A stretch of 64,000 bases of DNA from Cryptomeria japonica (Eukaryota; Streptophyta; Pinopsida; Cupressales; Cupressaceae). Shown in pieces: positions 33,926 to 44,823 of the stretch. The stretch's first letter is position 1, and each line of letters starts with the position of its first letter. The DNA is taken from NCBI RefSeq assembly GCF_030272615.1, contig NC_081405.1, forward strand, positions 648,743,420-648,807,419. The letters are read 5' to 3'. A program made the position numbers and the translations under genes. The notes beneath the pieces were generated by a model. The model had not been told where the DNA came from. It made no database searches and was given only the letters and a program-made list of their open reading frames with translations.

Positions 33926-34559
33926 GGTAGGACCTTGACATATTAAAACTAACTTTGTAGTAGATTAGCTAGTTGGTTGTCATTAGACTCGATCAATGAT
34001 GGATTCCTTAATCTATTTCTATATCTTATGGACTATATTGTATTGATTTATATCACAAAGGTGAAGGATTGTCAAGAGCGATCTAAGATGTGATATAATT
34101 GGAGTGGTTGAGATAGCTCTTACCTCTACTTTATAAGTAAAAAAAACTAGAGTAAATGTTATATCAAGATAGTTAAAAGAAAGACAACCATGGCATGGAG
34201 ATAATTATTGTCAAGTGCTACACATATTATGAAAGGGTTAGTTGACAATTTGACAAGGTCACTAGGTGGCAAATCTTGGATTCTACTCCTTCAATGAACA
34301 AACTTGTTGTCAATAACCTAAGGCTGATATATTTCAAAATCTACCAAATTGAAAATTTAGTAGATTATTGGAATATTATTAAGGGTTTATATGATGTTTT
34401 TTAAATATCTACTTTTTTATATTATTATAATCATAAGTAGTATGGTATACTTGTACATCATCACAAATGATGCAAAAGACCAAACAAAAATTTGGGATCC
34501 ATGGTCTAATATGGGATGAAGCAAGGGAAAATGAATGTGAGAGGAAATGGTTAGTTTAA

Positions 34560-35404
34560 TCCATAAAAACATTCAAAACATTCAAAACAAGATAGAACAT
34601 CACTATACGTTCACAAACCTTCTCTTGTTCCTCCGATTGAGACCTTGATGAAGTAGAATGTGCCCAAATGCTCCAGTTGATTGGATTGGCTTCAATATTG
34701 GATGTGGATTGCTCTCCAAGTTGCACAACAATGATGGGTAAAAGAGGGATTGGATGATGGATACTCAAGTAATGGATATGGATATGGATGCTATGGATTT
34801 TTGCCTATAATGAGTATGCTTTTTGATGGACTTATAGAACTATGCTGACAACATGAAATTACTTGACTTGGAGATGGAAAATGAAGGGGAGGAGACCACA
34901 ATTTATGGATTTGAGGGATGATGAATGGATGAATGAGATTGAAGATGAATCAAGGGTGGAGATTGAAGGAAAGGGGAGCACATGGATTGAGAGGACATGA
35001 GGTGACAAGCGTGGAGACCAAGAGATTTTTCATAAAGGCATTTCTTGTCACCACACTCCACAGTGTACATGGGGAAGAGATCCCCAAGTACATAGGGAAC
35101 ACAAAATAGAATTAAAAATTCCTTGGGGGATAAAGAGGGAATTAAAAATTCCTAAAATATTGGATACGTGGGGGAATTATACAAGAAAAGAAATTTAAAA
35201 TTCCTTGGGAAGGTGAAAGGCATGGGAGAATGTGAGATTCAAATCCTTGAAATGACCCAATTGGGTGCATTTAAGGTGGAAGGTGAAGAGGGGACAAGTG
35301 GATTTTAGCCATAAATGACTATGAGTTGACTTGGTGGCTAATAATGGGGATTAGCCACTAGAAAATGATTAAGAAGGAATATTAAGTGAGATAATGAGGG
35401 ATTA
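34560..35404 (-). repeat. Tat copy 2 3' LTR, distal part
   Basis: In reverse complement this matches copy 1 at about 12600-13300, including ACAAGAAATGCCTTTATG (near 35030) and the TATA-like CATAAATTGTGGTCTC (about 34890-34905). It is separated from the proximal part (41680-42075) by the chromovirus. The stretch 33926-34560 below it has no supported feature; its border with the LTR is unclear. Confidence 0.6.
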
Positions 35405-36211
35405 TGATGCAAGAGTATCCCTGGTTCATGGCAATCTTGCATCAATCAAAAATATTTTCCTTTCTATTTTTTATTTCTATTTGCAGTTTCAGCATTTCTT
35501 TTTGTGTGTCCAAGATTTGGCTCACCGGATCCTATGGAGTTAGATTCTAATTGAAGACTTGATTATATTCCTTATTTCCAGACCTCGGTGTATTTGGATC
35601 ATTTTCTGCCAAGTTATCGCTACCAGTTTCCATGATAGTTTTCCTGTTACCAATTGACAATTTCTTGTTACCAATTGCATGGACCTATTTGATTTGGTGA
35701 CCTACCGGATCCCTTATGTAGCTTGTGGAGCCCTGAGCATTTATTTCAATGTTCCTTGGCATGTGGCTGACCTTTTCCCGTGATATACTCTTCATCCTTT
35801 CTATTTTTTGGAGGAATCTCTTGACGGAGGTCAAACTTGTTGGTTTTACACGTTAGGTCTTGTTCTTCAGGTTTTGATCCCTTTTTGGGCCAACTAGATC
35901 CCCTTGGATCCTATAAATTATTGTAATTGCACATTAGAATGTAGCCAAGTAGCTAGTTTGAGCGTAAATGATAGATCTTGAGATTTGAGGTCCCGGTTGT
36001 GACCTACTCTGTACTTTGAGCATGTTTTAGCAGGCTTGTGAGGCGGTTTATGTAACCCGATTGTTACCAGTTGGTTGTAATAGACTTTAATGTTATAATC
36101 CAATCTCTTCTGCATTGCCTCCATTATATCTTTATGTTTGCATTGTGTTTACTCTTTCTGACTAGTTCGGATTGATCTATCTAGGGTCCCTCCTAACCGC
36201 TGATTGCTTCA
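35405..36211 (+). repeat. Chromovirus 5' LTR
   Basis: 807 bp, opening TGATGCAAGAG and closing TGATTGCTTCA. It includes several ACCAGTTT/ACCGGTT-type words and a TATAAATTATTG TATA-like site near 35910, matched by TATAAATCATCG near 41381 in the 3' LTR. Confidence 0.92.
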
Positions 36212-36213
36212 AT

Positions 36214-36229
36214 TGGTATTAGAGTGAGC
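36214..36229 (+). other. Chromovirus primer-binding site
   Basis: TGGTATTAGAGTGAGC two bases after the 5' LTR, a variant of the initiator-Met tRNA primer site (C-to-T at position 7, with later changes). Confidence 0.8.
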
Positions 36230-36320
36230 TTTCATTCAGGAGACTATATTGTCCTAAGAATTTTGTTGTAGGGTGGCGGACTGTGGATTTGACCTGCAAC
36301 TGTAGAGGACTGGCATAAAG

Positions 36321-37430
36321 ATGGCATGAAGAGGAACTAGGAATAGTGGAGCACATGGGAATGCAGACCCTACTATGATGGAAATGTTGCAAGGTATAGC
36401 AGCCCAATTGGAAGCCAAGGAGACATCCCAAAGAAGAGGCTGACACATTGAAGATGTAAGTGAAGATGAAGGAGAAGAAGCCTTGATAGAACAAACAAAC
36501 CCACTGGTAGTTGATTTGGATGAGGAAAGGTTTTTCAGGGTTTTGAGTAGGGTGAATACTAAACCTCATTTTAACCCACCGAAATATGATGGGAAGTTGG
36601 ATTCGGATGAATTGATGAATTGGATCTCAAAGATGGAGAAATATTTTGATTTTGAAAACACTAGAAAAGAAAGGAAGGTGAAATATGCATGTACCTAGTT
36701 GAAAGGTCATGCATATATTTGGTGGGAACATCTGCAAGTTGATAGACAGAGGAGACGTAAAGAGAAGATCAAGACATGGGTCAGATGGTTGCTAAGTGGA
36801 AGTCAAAATTTAGGTTGGTTAATTATCAAGTGAATCTATTCTCAAAGTTGTAGAATTTGAGACAGAAGGAATCAAGTGTGAAGGAGTATACAAAAGTATT
36901 TTACAAGTTGAATATCAGATCCAGATATGTTGATGATGAAGTTGAACAAGTTGAAAGATATTTGAATGGGTTGCAGATGTCTATACAAGATGAACTCCAT
37001 TTGATCAAATTACAAAGTGTTGAAGAGGCTTACTGGTATGCCCTAAAGGCAAAAGAGAAGCTAAACAAAAGACATGAGCAGAGGCAAAGAGGTAGAGGTG
37101 GAAGGTTTATTGGAGGTAGATTTCAAGGAGGAAGAGGATATACCAGAGGAAGAAGTACTTGTACAAATCAGAACAAGGACAAAGAAGTGAGCAAAGAAGG
37201 TAATTCCTACCGGAAGGATGATAGAAATTTCTACCAGATGGCTACTAGAATGAGAATTTTGAAAGACAAGACAAGAGAACATTTGGAGGAACTTTATATA
37301 AGTGTGGAGGAGAAGGACATTGTGCTTTTGAGTGTAAGAAGATAGAGAATACTGGAAGAGTAGCAGTGGTGGAAGAAAACCCCACCGAATTAGATAATAA
37401 ACTGGAAGATGGAGAACTATTGATGATGAG
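36321..37430 (+). pseudogene. Chromovirus gag
   Basis: Gag makes the particle shell and binds RNA. The retrotransposon-gag core is visible as PPKYDGKLDSDELMNWISKM near 36580, LKGHAYIWWEHLQVD after a stop near 36699, SVKEYTKVFYKLNIRSRY near 36875 and VERYLNGLQMSIQDEL near 36950. A basic RGRGGRFIGGRFQGGRGY segment follows near 37090. The zinc knuckle near 37300 keeps KCGGEGHCAFEC but has lost its first Cys. At least two frame changes occur. Confidence 0.85.
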
Positions 37431-37479
37431 GAGAACTTTGTGTCATACCGGGATAAATGAAGAGCCCTGGTAGAGGATG

Positions 37480-37790
37480 AATTTTTCAAGACCAGATGTA
37501 AGGCATCTTGTAAGTGTTTTAAAGTTGTTATTGATAGTGGTACTATTTTAGATAATCTTGTTTCAGAAGAGATGGTGAATAAGTTGAACTTGGGAAGATT
37601 GAAACACCCTAAGCCTTATTAGATAGCATGGATTCAAGATGAACATAAGTTTTTAGTAAGTGGGCAATGTTTGGTGAAATTGGAAATTAGGAATTATCAT
37701 GATGAAGTCTTGTGTGATATTATGTCTATGGATATTTATCATCTTTTATTGGGTAGACCTTGGCAGTTTGATAGACCTGTAGGCAATACA
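37480..37790 (+). pseudogene. Chromovirus protease
   Basis: An aspartic protease with the active site VVIDSGTILDNLVSEEM near 37525, then GQCLVKLEIRNYHDEVLCDI near 37665 and LLGRPWQFDR near 37745, the usual closing motif. It would cut the polyprotein into mature parts. A TAG near 37620 breaks the frame. Confidence 0.8.
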
Positions 37791-37797
37791 TGATGGG

Positions 37798-39400
37798 ATG
37801 AAGAATACATACACTATTGTGGCCAATGAGATGAAGCAAACCTTGTTTCCCTTGGAGGAACCTTTGAACGATGAAGTTTGTACGAATGCTAGAATCTCTT
37901 TGGTGGATGGAAGGAAATTCCTAGATGGATTGAGACATGAGAATGTGTATTTCTCCTTAATTCCTAAGAAGACTGATAATCTAGAGCATGAAGAGGAACA
38001 ACTAAAAGAGATAAAAGATTTATTGACAGAATATGAAGACTTCATTTCAGATAATCTACCTGATGAATTGCCACATCTGAGAAGTATTAATCATTGCATG
38101 GACCTGGTTCCTAGAGCTAGTTTGTCCAACAAAGCTACACACCAGATGACACAGGCAGAGAATGAAGAACTAAATAGACAATTGCAGGAGCTATTGAAGA
38201 AAGGTTTGAGCAGAGAAAGTTTGAGCCCTTGTGCAGTACTAGCAGTATTAGCACCTAAGAAGAATGGAGAATGGAGAATGGAGAATTTGTACTAATTTTA
38301 GAGCAATAAACAAGATCATAGTGAAATATCAGTTTCCTTTGCCTAGAATGGATGACATAATGGACTATTTGAGTGGAGAAAAATACTTTACAAAGATATA
38401 TTTGAAGAGTGGATATCATCATATCAGGATCAAAGAAGGAGATGAGCGGAAGACATCATTCAAGACAAATGAAGGAATGTATGAATGGTTGGTGCTTCAT
38501 TTTGGGTTAACTAATGCACCAAGTACTTTCATGAGGATGATGAATGAGGTATTTAAGAAATTCTTGGGTAAGTTTGTTATTGTGTATTTGGATGACATTC
38601 TAATTTTTAGTAAGACAAAATAGGAGCATTTGTTTCATTTGAGACAAGTTTTGCAAAGGTTGAGACAATAAAAGTTGTTGATAAATCTTAAGAAGTGTAC
38701 TTTCATGAAGGATGAGTTAGTCTATTTGGGATTTGTGATATCTAAAGATGGTTTCAAGATGGACCCTGAGAAAGTGAAAGCAATTGTTGAGTGGCCTACA
38801 CCGAAAAGCATTGGAGAGGAAAGATCATTCCATGGATTGACTAGTTTTTACCCAAAGTTCATCAGAAATTTTAGTTCAGTTTGTAACCCTATGACTGAGA
38901 CCATGAGAGGGGATAAGAAGGAATTCAAGTGGACCACCAAAGCAAACAAAAGTTTTGAGTTATTGAAACATAAAGTGACTAAGCAGCCTATGTTGGCTTT
39001 ACTGGATTTCAATAAAGTATTTCCAGTGGATTGTGATGTAAGTGGAACAGCAATAGGAGCAGTCTTGAGTTAGGATGGGAGACCAGTAGCTTATTTTAGT
39101 GAGAAGTTGAATGATGCCCAAAGAAGATATTCAGTATATGATCAGGATTTTTATGTCATAGTTCAAGCCTTAAAGAAGTGGAGACATTACTTGTTGCCTA
39201 AGGAGTTTGTGTTGTATATAGATCATCAAACTTTGCAATATTTGAACAGTCAGAGTAAGTTGAATCAGATACATATGAGATGGGTAGAATTTTGTAGAGT
39301 TACACGTTTGTGTTGAAGCATAAAAGTGGGAAATCTAACAAAGTTGTTGATGCATTGAGTAGGAGAAGAAATTTGTTGATAGAGATGAGAGTGATAGTAT
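37798..39400 (+). pseudogene. Chromovirus reverse transcriptase and RNase H
   Basis: The region before the palm holds DELPHLRSINHCMDLVP near 38060. A frame change near 38270 leads to [20 protein letters not shown]. The palm shows [16 protein letters not shown] (DL is usual), [20 protein letters not shown] and the intact active site [13 protein letters not shown] near 38580. The connection region has YPKFIRNFSSVCNPMTE near 38850. RNase H carries FPVDCDVSGTAIGAVLS near 39030, with the first Asp kept, and FYVIVQALKKWRHYLL near 39150. A stop near 39071 and frame changes near 39300 inactivate it. Confidence 0.9.
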
Positions 39401-39559
39401 TAGGATTTGAGGAATTGAATACCTTGTATGATGATGTTTTGCAGAACCTTGGAAAGCATGTAGAGAACCAGTTATGGTGGATAGAAGCAAGTAGTTGGAT
39501 TGTTTCATTCAAGATGGGATTTTATTCAGAGGAGTTCAATTGTGCATACCTTAGAGTTC

Positions 39560-40190
39560 TATGAGGGAAAATCTAATAAAGGAGAAACATAGTGGAGGAT
39601 TAGCCGGACACTTTGGAGTTTACAAAATAGTAGCATTGGTGAATGAGCATTACTTTTGGCCCTAGATTCATAAGGATGTTAAGAAATATGTACAAAGTTC
39701 TAGAGTTTGTCAAGTTGCAAAGGGTAGTAGTCAGAATGTAGGAATGTATAAACCTTTGACAGTACCGATAAGACCTTGGGAGGATATAAGCATGGAATTC
39801 ATACTTGGATTGCCTAAAACACTGAGAGGGAATGATTCTATATTTGTGATAGTTGATAGATTCTCAAAGATGGCTCATTTCATACATTGTAAGAAGACAT
39901 CAGATGCATTACATGTAGCAGAACTATTTTTCAAGGAAGTAGTTAGATTGCATGGATTACCTAAGAGAATAGTTTCAGAAAGAGACTCTAAGTTTGTTGG
40001 CTATTTTGGGATAACACTTTGGATGAAGATGAAGATAGATTTGAAGTTCAGTTCTACTTCTCACCCACAGACTGATGGACAGATAGAAGTAGTTAACTGG
40101 AGCTTGGGAAATTTATCGAGGTGTTTAGTTGGAGATAAAACCGAAAGTTGGGATTTGATTCTTGCACAAGCAGAGTTTTCCTAAAATAAT
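39560..40190 (+). pseudogene. Chromovirus integrase
   Basis: The zinc-binding domain is visible in pieces (GLAGHFGVYKI-like text near 39600, CQVAKGSS near 39710). The core follows: PWEDISMEFILGLPKTLRGN near 39775, IFVIVDRFSKMAHFIHC near 39840, and LHGLPKRIVSERDSKFVGYF near 39950, with the second Asp region as SERDSKF. HPQTDGQIEVVNWSLGN near 40060 carries the catalytic Glu. The frame ends in a stop near 40183. It catalyses insertion of the DNA copy. Confidence 0.88.
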
Positions 40191-40355
40191 TCAGTAAACA
40201 AGAGTATCGGAAGAACACCTTTTGAGATTGTTACCAGAATACATCCTAGAGGTATATCAAAACTAAGGGATATTAGCAGTGAAGATCGGAGAAGTTCAGA
40301 AGCAGAAGACTTTACAGATCACATGGCATCCTTGCATATTTAGGTTAAGTAGCAT

Positions 40356-40875
40356 TTGGAGGACATGAATAACAAGTATAAGGAGAAGGCAGATTTGAAG
40401 AGGAGACATGAGGAATTTGAAGTTGGCGATGAATTGATGGTATATTTGAGAAAAGTAAGATTCCCATGTGGAACTTATAACAAGTTACAGATGAGAAAGT
40501 TTGGACCTTGCAAGATTTTGAGGAAGTTCAGTTCTGAAAATGAATATGAAGTGGAGTTACCCAATAATCTAAGTATTTCACTTGTGTTTAATATTGCAAA
40601 TCTTCATGAGTATCATGAACCAGAATTCAGTGAGGAAAGTATTGCAAATTTGGAGAAATAGTTGCCTCGGAAGGAACTAGATCAGATTGAACACATTTTG
40701 GACAGTAGGATTGGGCATCGTACCCAAAGAAATCAGTATAAAGGGTATCTTGTGAAATAGAAGGACAAACCAGTTGAAGATTCATCTTAGATTTCTCAGG
40801 CAGAGGTATACCACCTTGGTTTTCCTCTAACCCTAGAAAAGTGAGAGACTCACTTTTTCGACAACCCTGGATGTC
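40356..40875 (+). pseudogene. Chromovirus integrase tail and chromodomain
   Basis: The tail holds FEVGDELMVYLRKVRFPCG near 40418, KFGPCKILRKFSSENEYEV near 40498 and VFNIANLHEYHEPEF near 40587. After a TAG at 40659 the frame continues through IEHILDSRIGHRTQRNQYKG and YLVK-stop-KDKPVEDSS-stop-ISQAEV (about 40690-40805). Both stops stand where a chromodomain has Trp. Chromodomains bind methylated histone H3 and steer integration to heterochromatin, which marks the element as a chromovirus. No convincing polypurine tract precedes the 3' LTR. Confidence 0.82.
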
Positions 40876-41679
40876 TGATGCAGAGCATCCTCGATTATGG
40901 CAATCTTGCATCAACCAAAAATATTTTCCGTTCTATTTTTTCTTTTTGTTCGCAGTTTCAACATTTCTTTCTGTGTGTCCTGGATTTGGCTCACTAGATC
41001 CTATGGAATTGGATTCTACTTGAAGACTTGATCATCTTCCTCATTTCCAGACCGCAGTGCATTTGGATCATTTTCTAGTAAGTTATCACTACCAGTTTCC
41101 ATGACAGTTTCCTATTACCAATTGATAGTTTCTTGTTATCGGTTGCCTGGGCCTATTTCCATTAGTGATCTACTGGATCCCTTTTCTATCTTGCGGAGCC
41201 TTGAGTGTTGATTTTTATGTTCCTTGGCATGTATTCAACCTTTTCCCATGATCTACTCTTCATCCTTTGGATTTTTTGGAGAAATCTCTTGGCAGAGGCC
41301 AACCTTGTTGGTTTTACACATTAGGTCATGTTCTTTGGGTTTTGATCCCTTTTTGGGCCAACTGAATCCCCTTGGATTGTATAAATCATCGTAATTGCAC
41401 ACTAGAATATAGACAAGTAGCTGGATTGAGCGTAGATGATAGATCTTGAGATTTGAGGTCTCAGTTGTGACCTACTTTGTACTTTGATCATGATCTAGTA
41501 GGCCTGTAAGCCGGTTTCTGTAACCCGGTTGTTACCGGTTGGTTGTAATTGATTTTCATGTTATAATTTCATCTGTTTTGCATTGCCTTCATCATATCTT
41601 TATGTTTCTATTATTTTTACTCTTGTTGACCAATCCTAATTAATCTCTCTGAGGTTCCTCCTAACCAATGACTGCTTTA
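40876..41679 (+). repeat. Chromovirus 3' LTR
   Basis: 804 bp, TGATGCAGAGC...ACTGCTTTA, aligning end to end with 35405-36211. The terminal CA is now TA. Confidence 0.92.
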
Positions 41680-42075
41680 GATTTGAAGACAAGTGGGATT
41701 TGTAGGAGGATTTGACAAGAGGAGAGAGAATGAGTGCAGGAATTTAAAATTAAAGAATAATGTTAAGCATGATTATGAGGGATTCTAGAAGAGTTAATTA
41801 GGCTTATGAGAATTTAGAGAGAGTGATTTGTAGGAATCACTTGATTTAACTAATTAATTTAGATTAATTAACTAAGGGGATTTTAGAAGAAATAAATAAT
41901 TAGATAACTTTAGAAGAATAGGGACTAACTGATTTATTAAATAAAACAATTATCTAGACTATAGTAATAGGATCAATTAAATTAAACTTAATTAAGGTTG
42001 AGAAGAATAAGGACTAACATAATTTAATTAATTAATTATGTAGAAAGGATATTTTAATTAATTTTGGACTCTACA
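41680..42075 (-). repeat. Tat copy 2 3' LTR, proximal part
   Basis: On the minus strand the LTR begins TGTAGAGTCC at 42075, directly after a purine tract AAGAGGGGCAAAA (42088-42076). It continues with TTAATTAATT blocks as in copy 1 at 12179 onward, and stops at the chromovirus border (41680). Confidence 0.75.
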
Positions 42076-42092
42076 TTTTGCCCCTCTTTTAT

Positions 42093-43017
42093 GCAACAAC
42101 AAAATTGGTGATGGGTAAAAGACAAAAGAAAAGGATGCCCCAACATGAGATGCGGGTGGTATATGCCCCCTTGAGAATTTAACCGAGCATTTTTGAAATT
42201 TTTTGGGAAAATTATCAAAAAAAGAAGAATGACAGAAGTGAAGGAGGAAGTAATGATGAGAGAACAAAGTGAGTGATTTTGCAGAGGGACGAGAGAATGG
42301 GCTATGGTGGGCCCTATAAAAGCCACAGGGGGCCCAAGGAAGGATCATTGTCAGTACACCTTTAGAGATCACATCGAGAACAGAGCCCTAGGAGAGAGAT
42401 GGAGTACATTCTTGTTCACGAGCACTACGTAGAGAGAGTTTGACAATTCGAGAGACCAAAGGTGTATGGGCCACCGGTAGGTACCCTAACCCCACTTTGT
42501 GTTTTAGTAGGTTAGAGAATTTATTAGGGCTAATAGATAAGGTAGAAAATCTAGTGGGGCAGAGGCATTGATCATCGTTTCAACGTCTTCATAGGGGTTC
42601 AATGTCTATATAAGCTTTGAAAGGGGCTTGATTAGGGGATCGATGCCAACGCTTGTGGTCCAACGTAAGCACAGGTGTTGAAAGGGATAAAAGAGAGCAG
42701 ATGAGGGTTCGAGACTATGACTCAATATCTCCATCTATGGCACAACGTATGTGTCATGGTTTCGATGCCTCTGCTAGGGATGAATCAACGTCTCTGCCAA
42801 GGAAGAAAAAGGGGGGAAAATAAGAACCAATAATGGGGGAATAGGTTCAGGAGACTCCTAGGTGCTCTGAGAACATCATAGGATAAGAAATAGGCTAGAA
42901 TAAGCTAGGATAGGGTAGGACAAAATAGGTTTATGAAGGTTAATAAAGTGAATTGGCTGAGTGTAGGAAGACGAGTGGACACTTACATCATGAGAGCATT
43001 GGCCTCCAACTATGAGG
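42093..43017 (+). other. Tat copy 2 spacer between 3' LTR and PMD ORF
   Basis: Matches copy 1 at about 11180-12178 in reverse complement, for example the GCGGGTGGTATATGCCCC block near 42151. ORFs on the minus strand at 42054-42372 are overlapping shadows without motifs. Confidence 0.5.
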
Positions 43018-44823
43018 CTATATAGGCAACTTTGGTCAAATGAGATGGATATCCTCGGTGTTGTGGGCTTAGGATTTGTCAGGAGATGGTCGAGGATCAA
43101 GATGCACATAACTATGATGACTGCGATGGTGGAGGGATGGGATAGTAGGACCTGCACTTTCTACCTTCCTACTTAGGAGGCCACCATCACTCTATTGGAT
43201 GTCTAGAGGCACTTGAGATCCCCATTCAAGGTGTCATCCCAGAGTATAGATTGGATGGTGGGGATTATTATCCATGATAGGTGTGTGATTACATAGCCCT
43301 ACCCATGGAGGGGACAACAATGCACCTAAGTTATGCAAATTAGGCATATCCCACAAATTGTATTATTTATTTGTGGATTGATTAGTGGGAAGATGATGTC
43401 AGACCTATGTGGGCATGGATTCTCGATTGGATGGGCAAGATGCATCTATTATATGGTAAAGGATTGTGTGACATATTGTTTGGGTGCATTTATATTAGGA
43501 AAGTTGTACCATTTTATGCATTTATGTTTTTACCAAGATTACTAGAATCTTGGTATAGGGGTTACAGTGTTGCACATCTGGGCGTGGGATCATATTGTAG
43601 TATCTTAGCTGATAGGTCAATAGGACAGGTAGTGATGGTTCCCATATGTTGACAGATATAGAGGCCTATTATATTATCACCACTTGGGAGCCATGTGGTT
43701 TTGTAGGAAGCTATTTGATGAGATGACATTCTTATGTTGGCACCCTTACATGAACTATGAGAGGTGGAGAGAGGACTGGCAGCTAGCATGGGTACAAAAA
43801 GAGTGTTGGCTTTCTGGTAGATCTATTAATGTCATTTATCACTATGTGCCACACCAAGTCATGTGTCAATTCGGTCATATGTAGGAGTTAGTGAGTTATG
43901 AGAGATTAGACCTGCTTATTATGCGGGAGGTTGCAACATGGGGGTAGGCACCCAGACCATTACAAACCTAGATTAGCTAGGAAATAGGAGACACTATTGT
44001 TTGGAGTGAACAGAATGAGGCAGGTGAGGATCTAGGATGCTCAGTGATGTACACATGTTGGTGGGATGCTAACAGGCCAGTTCGTCTGAGTATCCTCAAA
44101 GTTTTGGAGGCCAATGAGTTATGACCATTAGTTGATGAGTTCATAGGAGGAGACAAGGATGGACCAATGGATAGGGTGGCAATTGGGGGAGGAGGTCAGA
44201 GACAAGGAGAGGGAGGAGGAGGTAGAGGACAAGCTGGTCAAATAGCCCAAGGGAGATAGGAGGTGCCTCAAGATGAGGTACCACTATAGGTAGGGGCAGG
44301 AACAACACAAATTGAGAAGGTACCTGGGGAGGGTGGGGGTGTAGATCCCATGGAGATTCTAGATGTATAGATCTGAGATGATCAGGGTGCACAAGTCATT
44401 AGTGGACAGGGACAGGTAGGATGGGTCTCTCAGGTGGACTATGACAGAATTATTTAAGAGAGAGATGGGGCGAGGGAGAGAGAGGAGACTAGAGGCCGAG
44501 CTACAGGCCTTGGAGGATGGTTGGGGGAGGATAGGTAGCTTGGAGGAGGAGCTAGCAGTAGAGTCAGCTAGGTCAACCAGCTTACAGTCAGAGATGGATA
44601 GACACTAGAGGGAGGAAAAGGACCAGACAGAGAGCCTACAAGCGGCTCCAGCGATGGTGTTATCCTTGAGGGAAGAGAGGGAGGAGATAGAGCTTCTTTT
44701 GGAGGAGGCCAGGAGAGGGGGAGATATTGGCCAGCTAAGGGTAGAGCTGGAGAGGGTGGATGGGGAGATGGATGCACTTCATGCCCAATTATTGAGAGTA
44801 GAGGTAGACATGGTTAGATTGTA
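43018..44823 (+). pseudogene. Antisense PMD plus coiled-coil ORF in Tat copy 2
   Basis: Opposite in strand to the pol of its host element. The PMD part keeps one frame from 43018 to 43884: MDILGVVGLGFV near 43050, EGWDSRTCTFYLPT-stop-EATITLLDV near 43135, GHGFSIGWARCIYYM near 43414 and INVIYHYVPHQVMCQFG near 43825. It aligns residue by residue with copy 1 (for example TCTFHLPIGEATMTLLDV). Several TAG/TAA/TGA codons interrupt it. After a Gly-rich, acidic linker, a different frame from about 44441 to 44823 encodes a Glu/Arg/Leu heptad-rich coiled coil (RRLEAELQALEDGWGRIG, REEREEIELLLEEARRGG). Conservation of both parts in two diverged copies argues that the ORF belonged to the ancestral element. 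Its function is unknown; PMD proteins of plants act in transposon silencing. Confidence 0.75.

Larger units (their letters stand above)
35405..41679 (+). mobile_element. Chromovirus-type Ty3/gypsy element nested in the Tat LTR
   Basis: A 6.3-kb element with LTRs at 35405-36211 and 40876-41679, a primer-binding site, gag, protease, reverse transcriptase, RNase H, integrase and a C-terminal chromodomain. GATTA before and GATTT after it are a degraded target-site duplication. The two LTRs differ at roughly one site in seven over the first 200 bp, so it is older than the copia insertion. Several frameshifts and many stops inactivate the coding part. Confidence 0.92.

Noticed and set aside
34266-34306. 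ATTTGCCA (minus strand) as the Tat copy 2 3' LTR end, matching the TTTGCCA before the primer site
   Set aside because: Only seven or eight bases agree and the preceding sequence differs, so it may be chance.
36219-36569. Minus-strand ORF of 116 codons
   Set aside because: Antisense to the chromovirus gag start. No independent evidence.
37061-37489. Minus-strand ORF of 142 codons, Ser-rich
   Set aside because: Shadow of the Arg/Gly-rich gag tail on the other strand.
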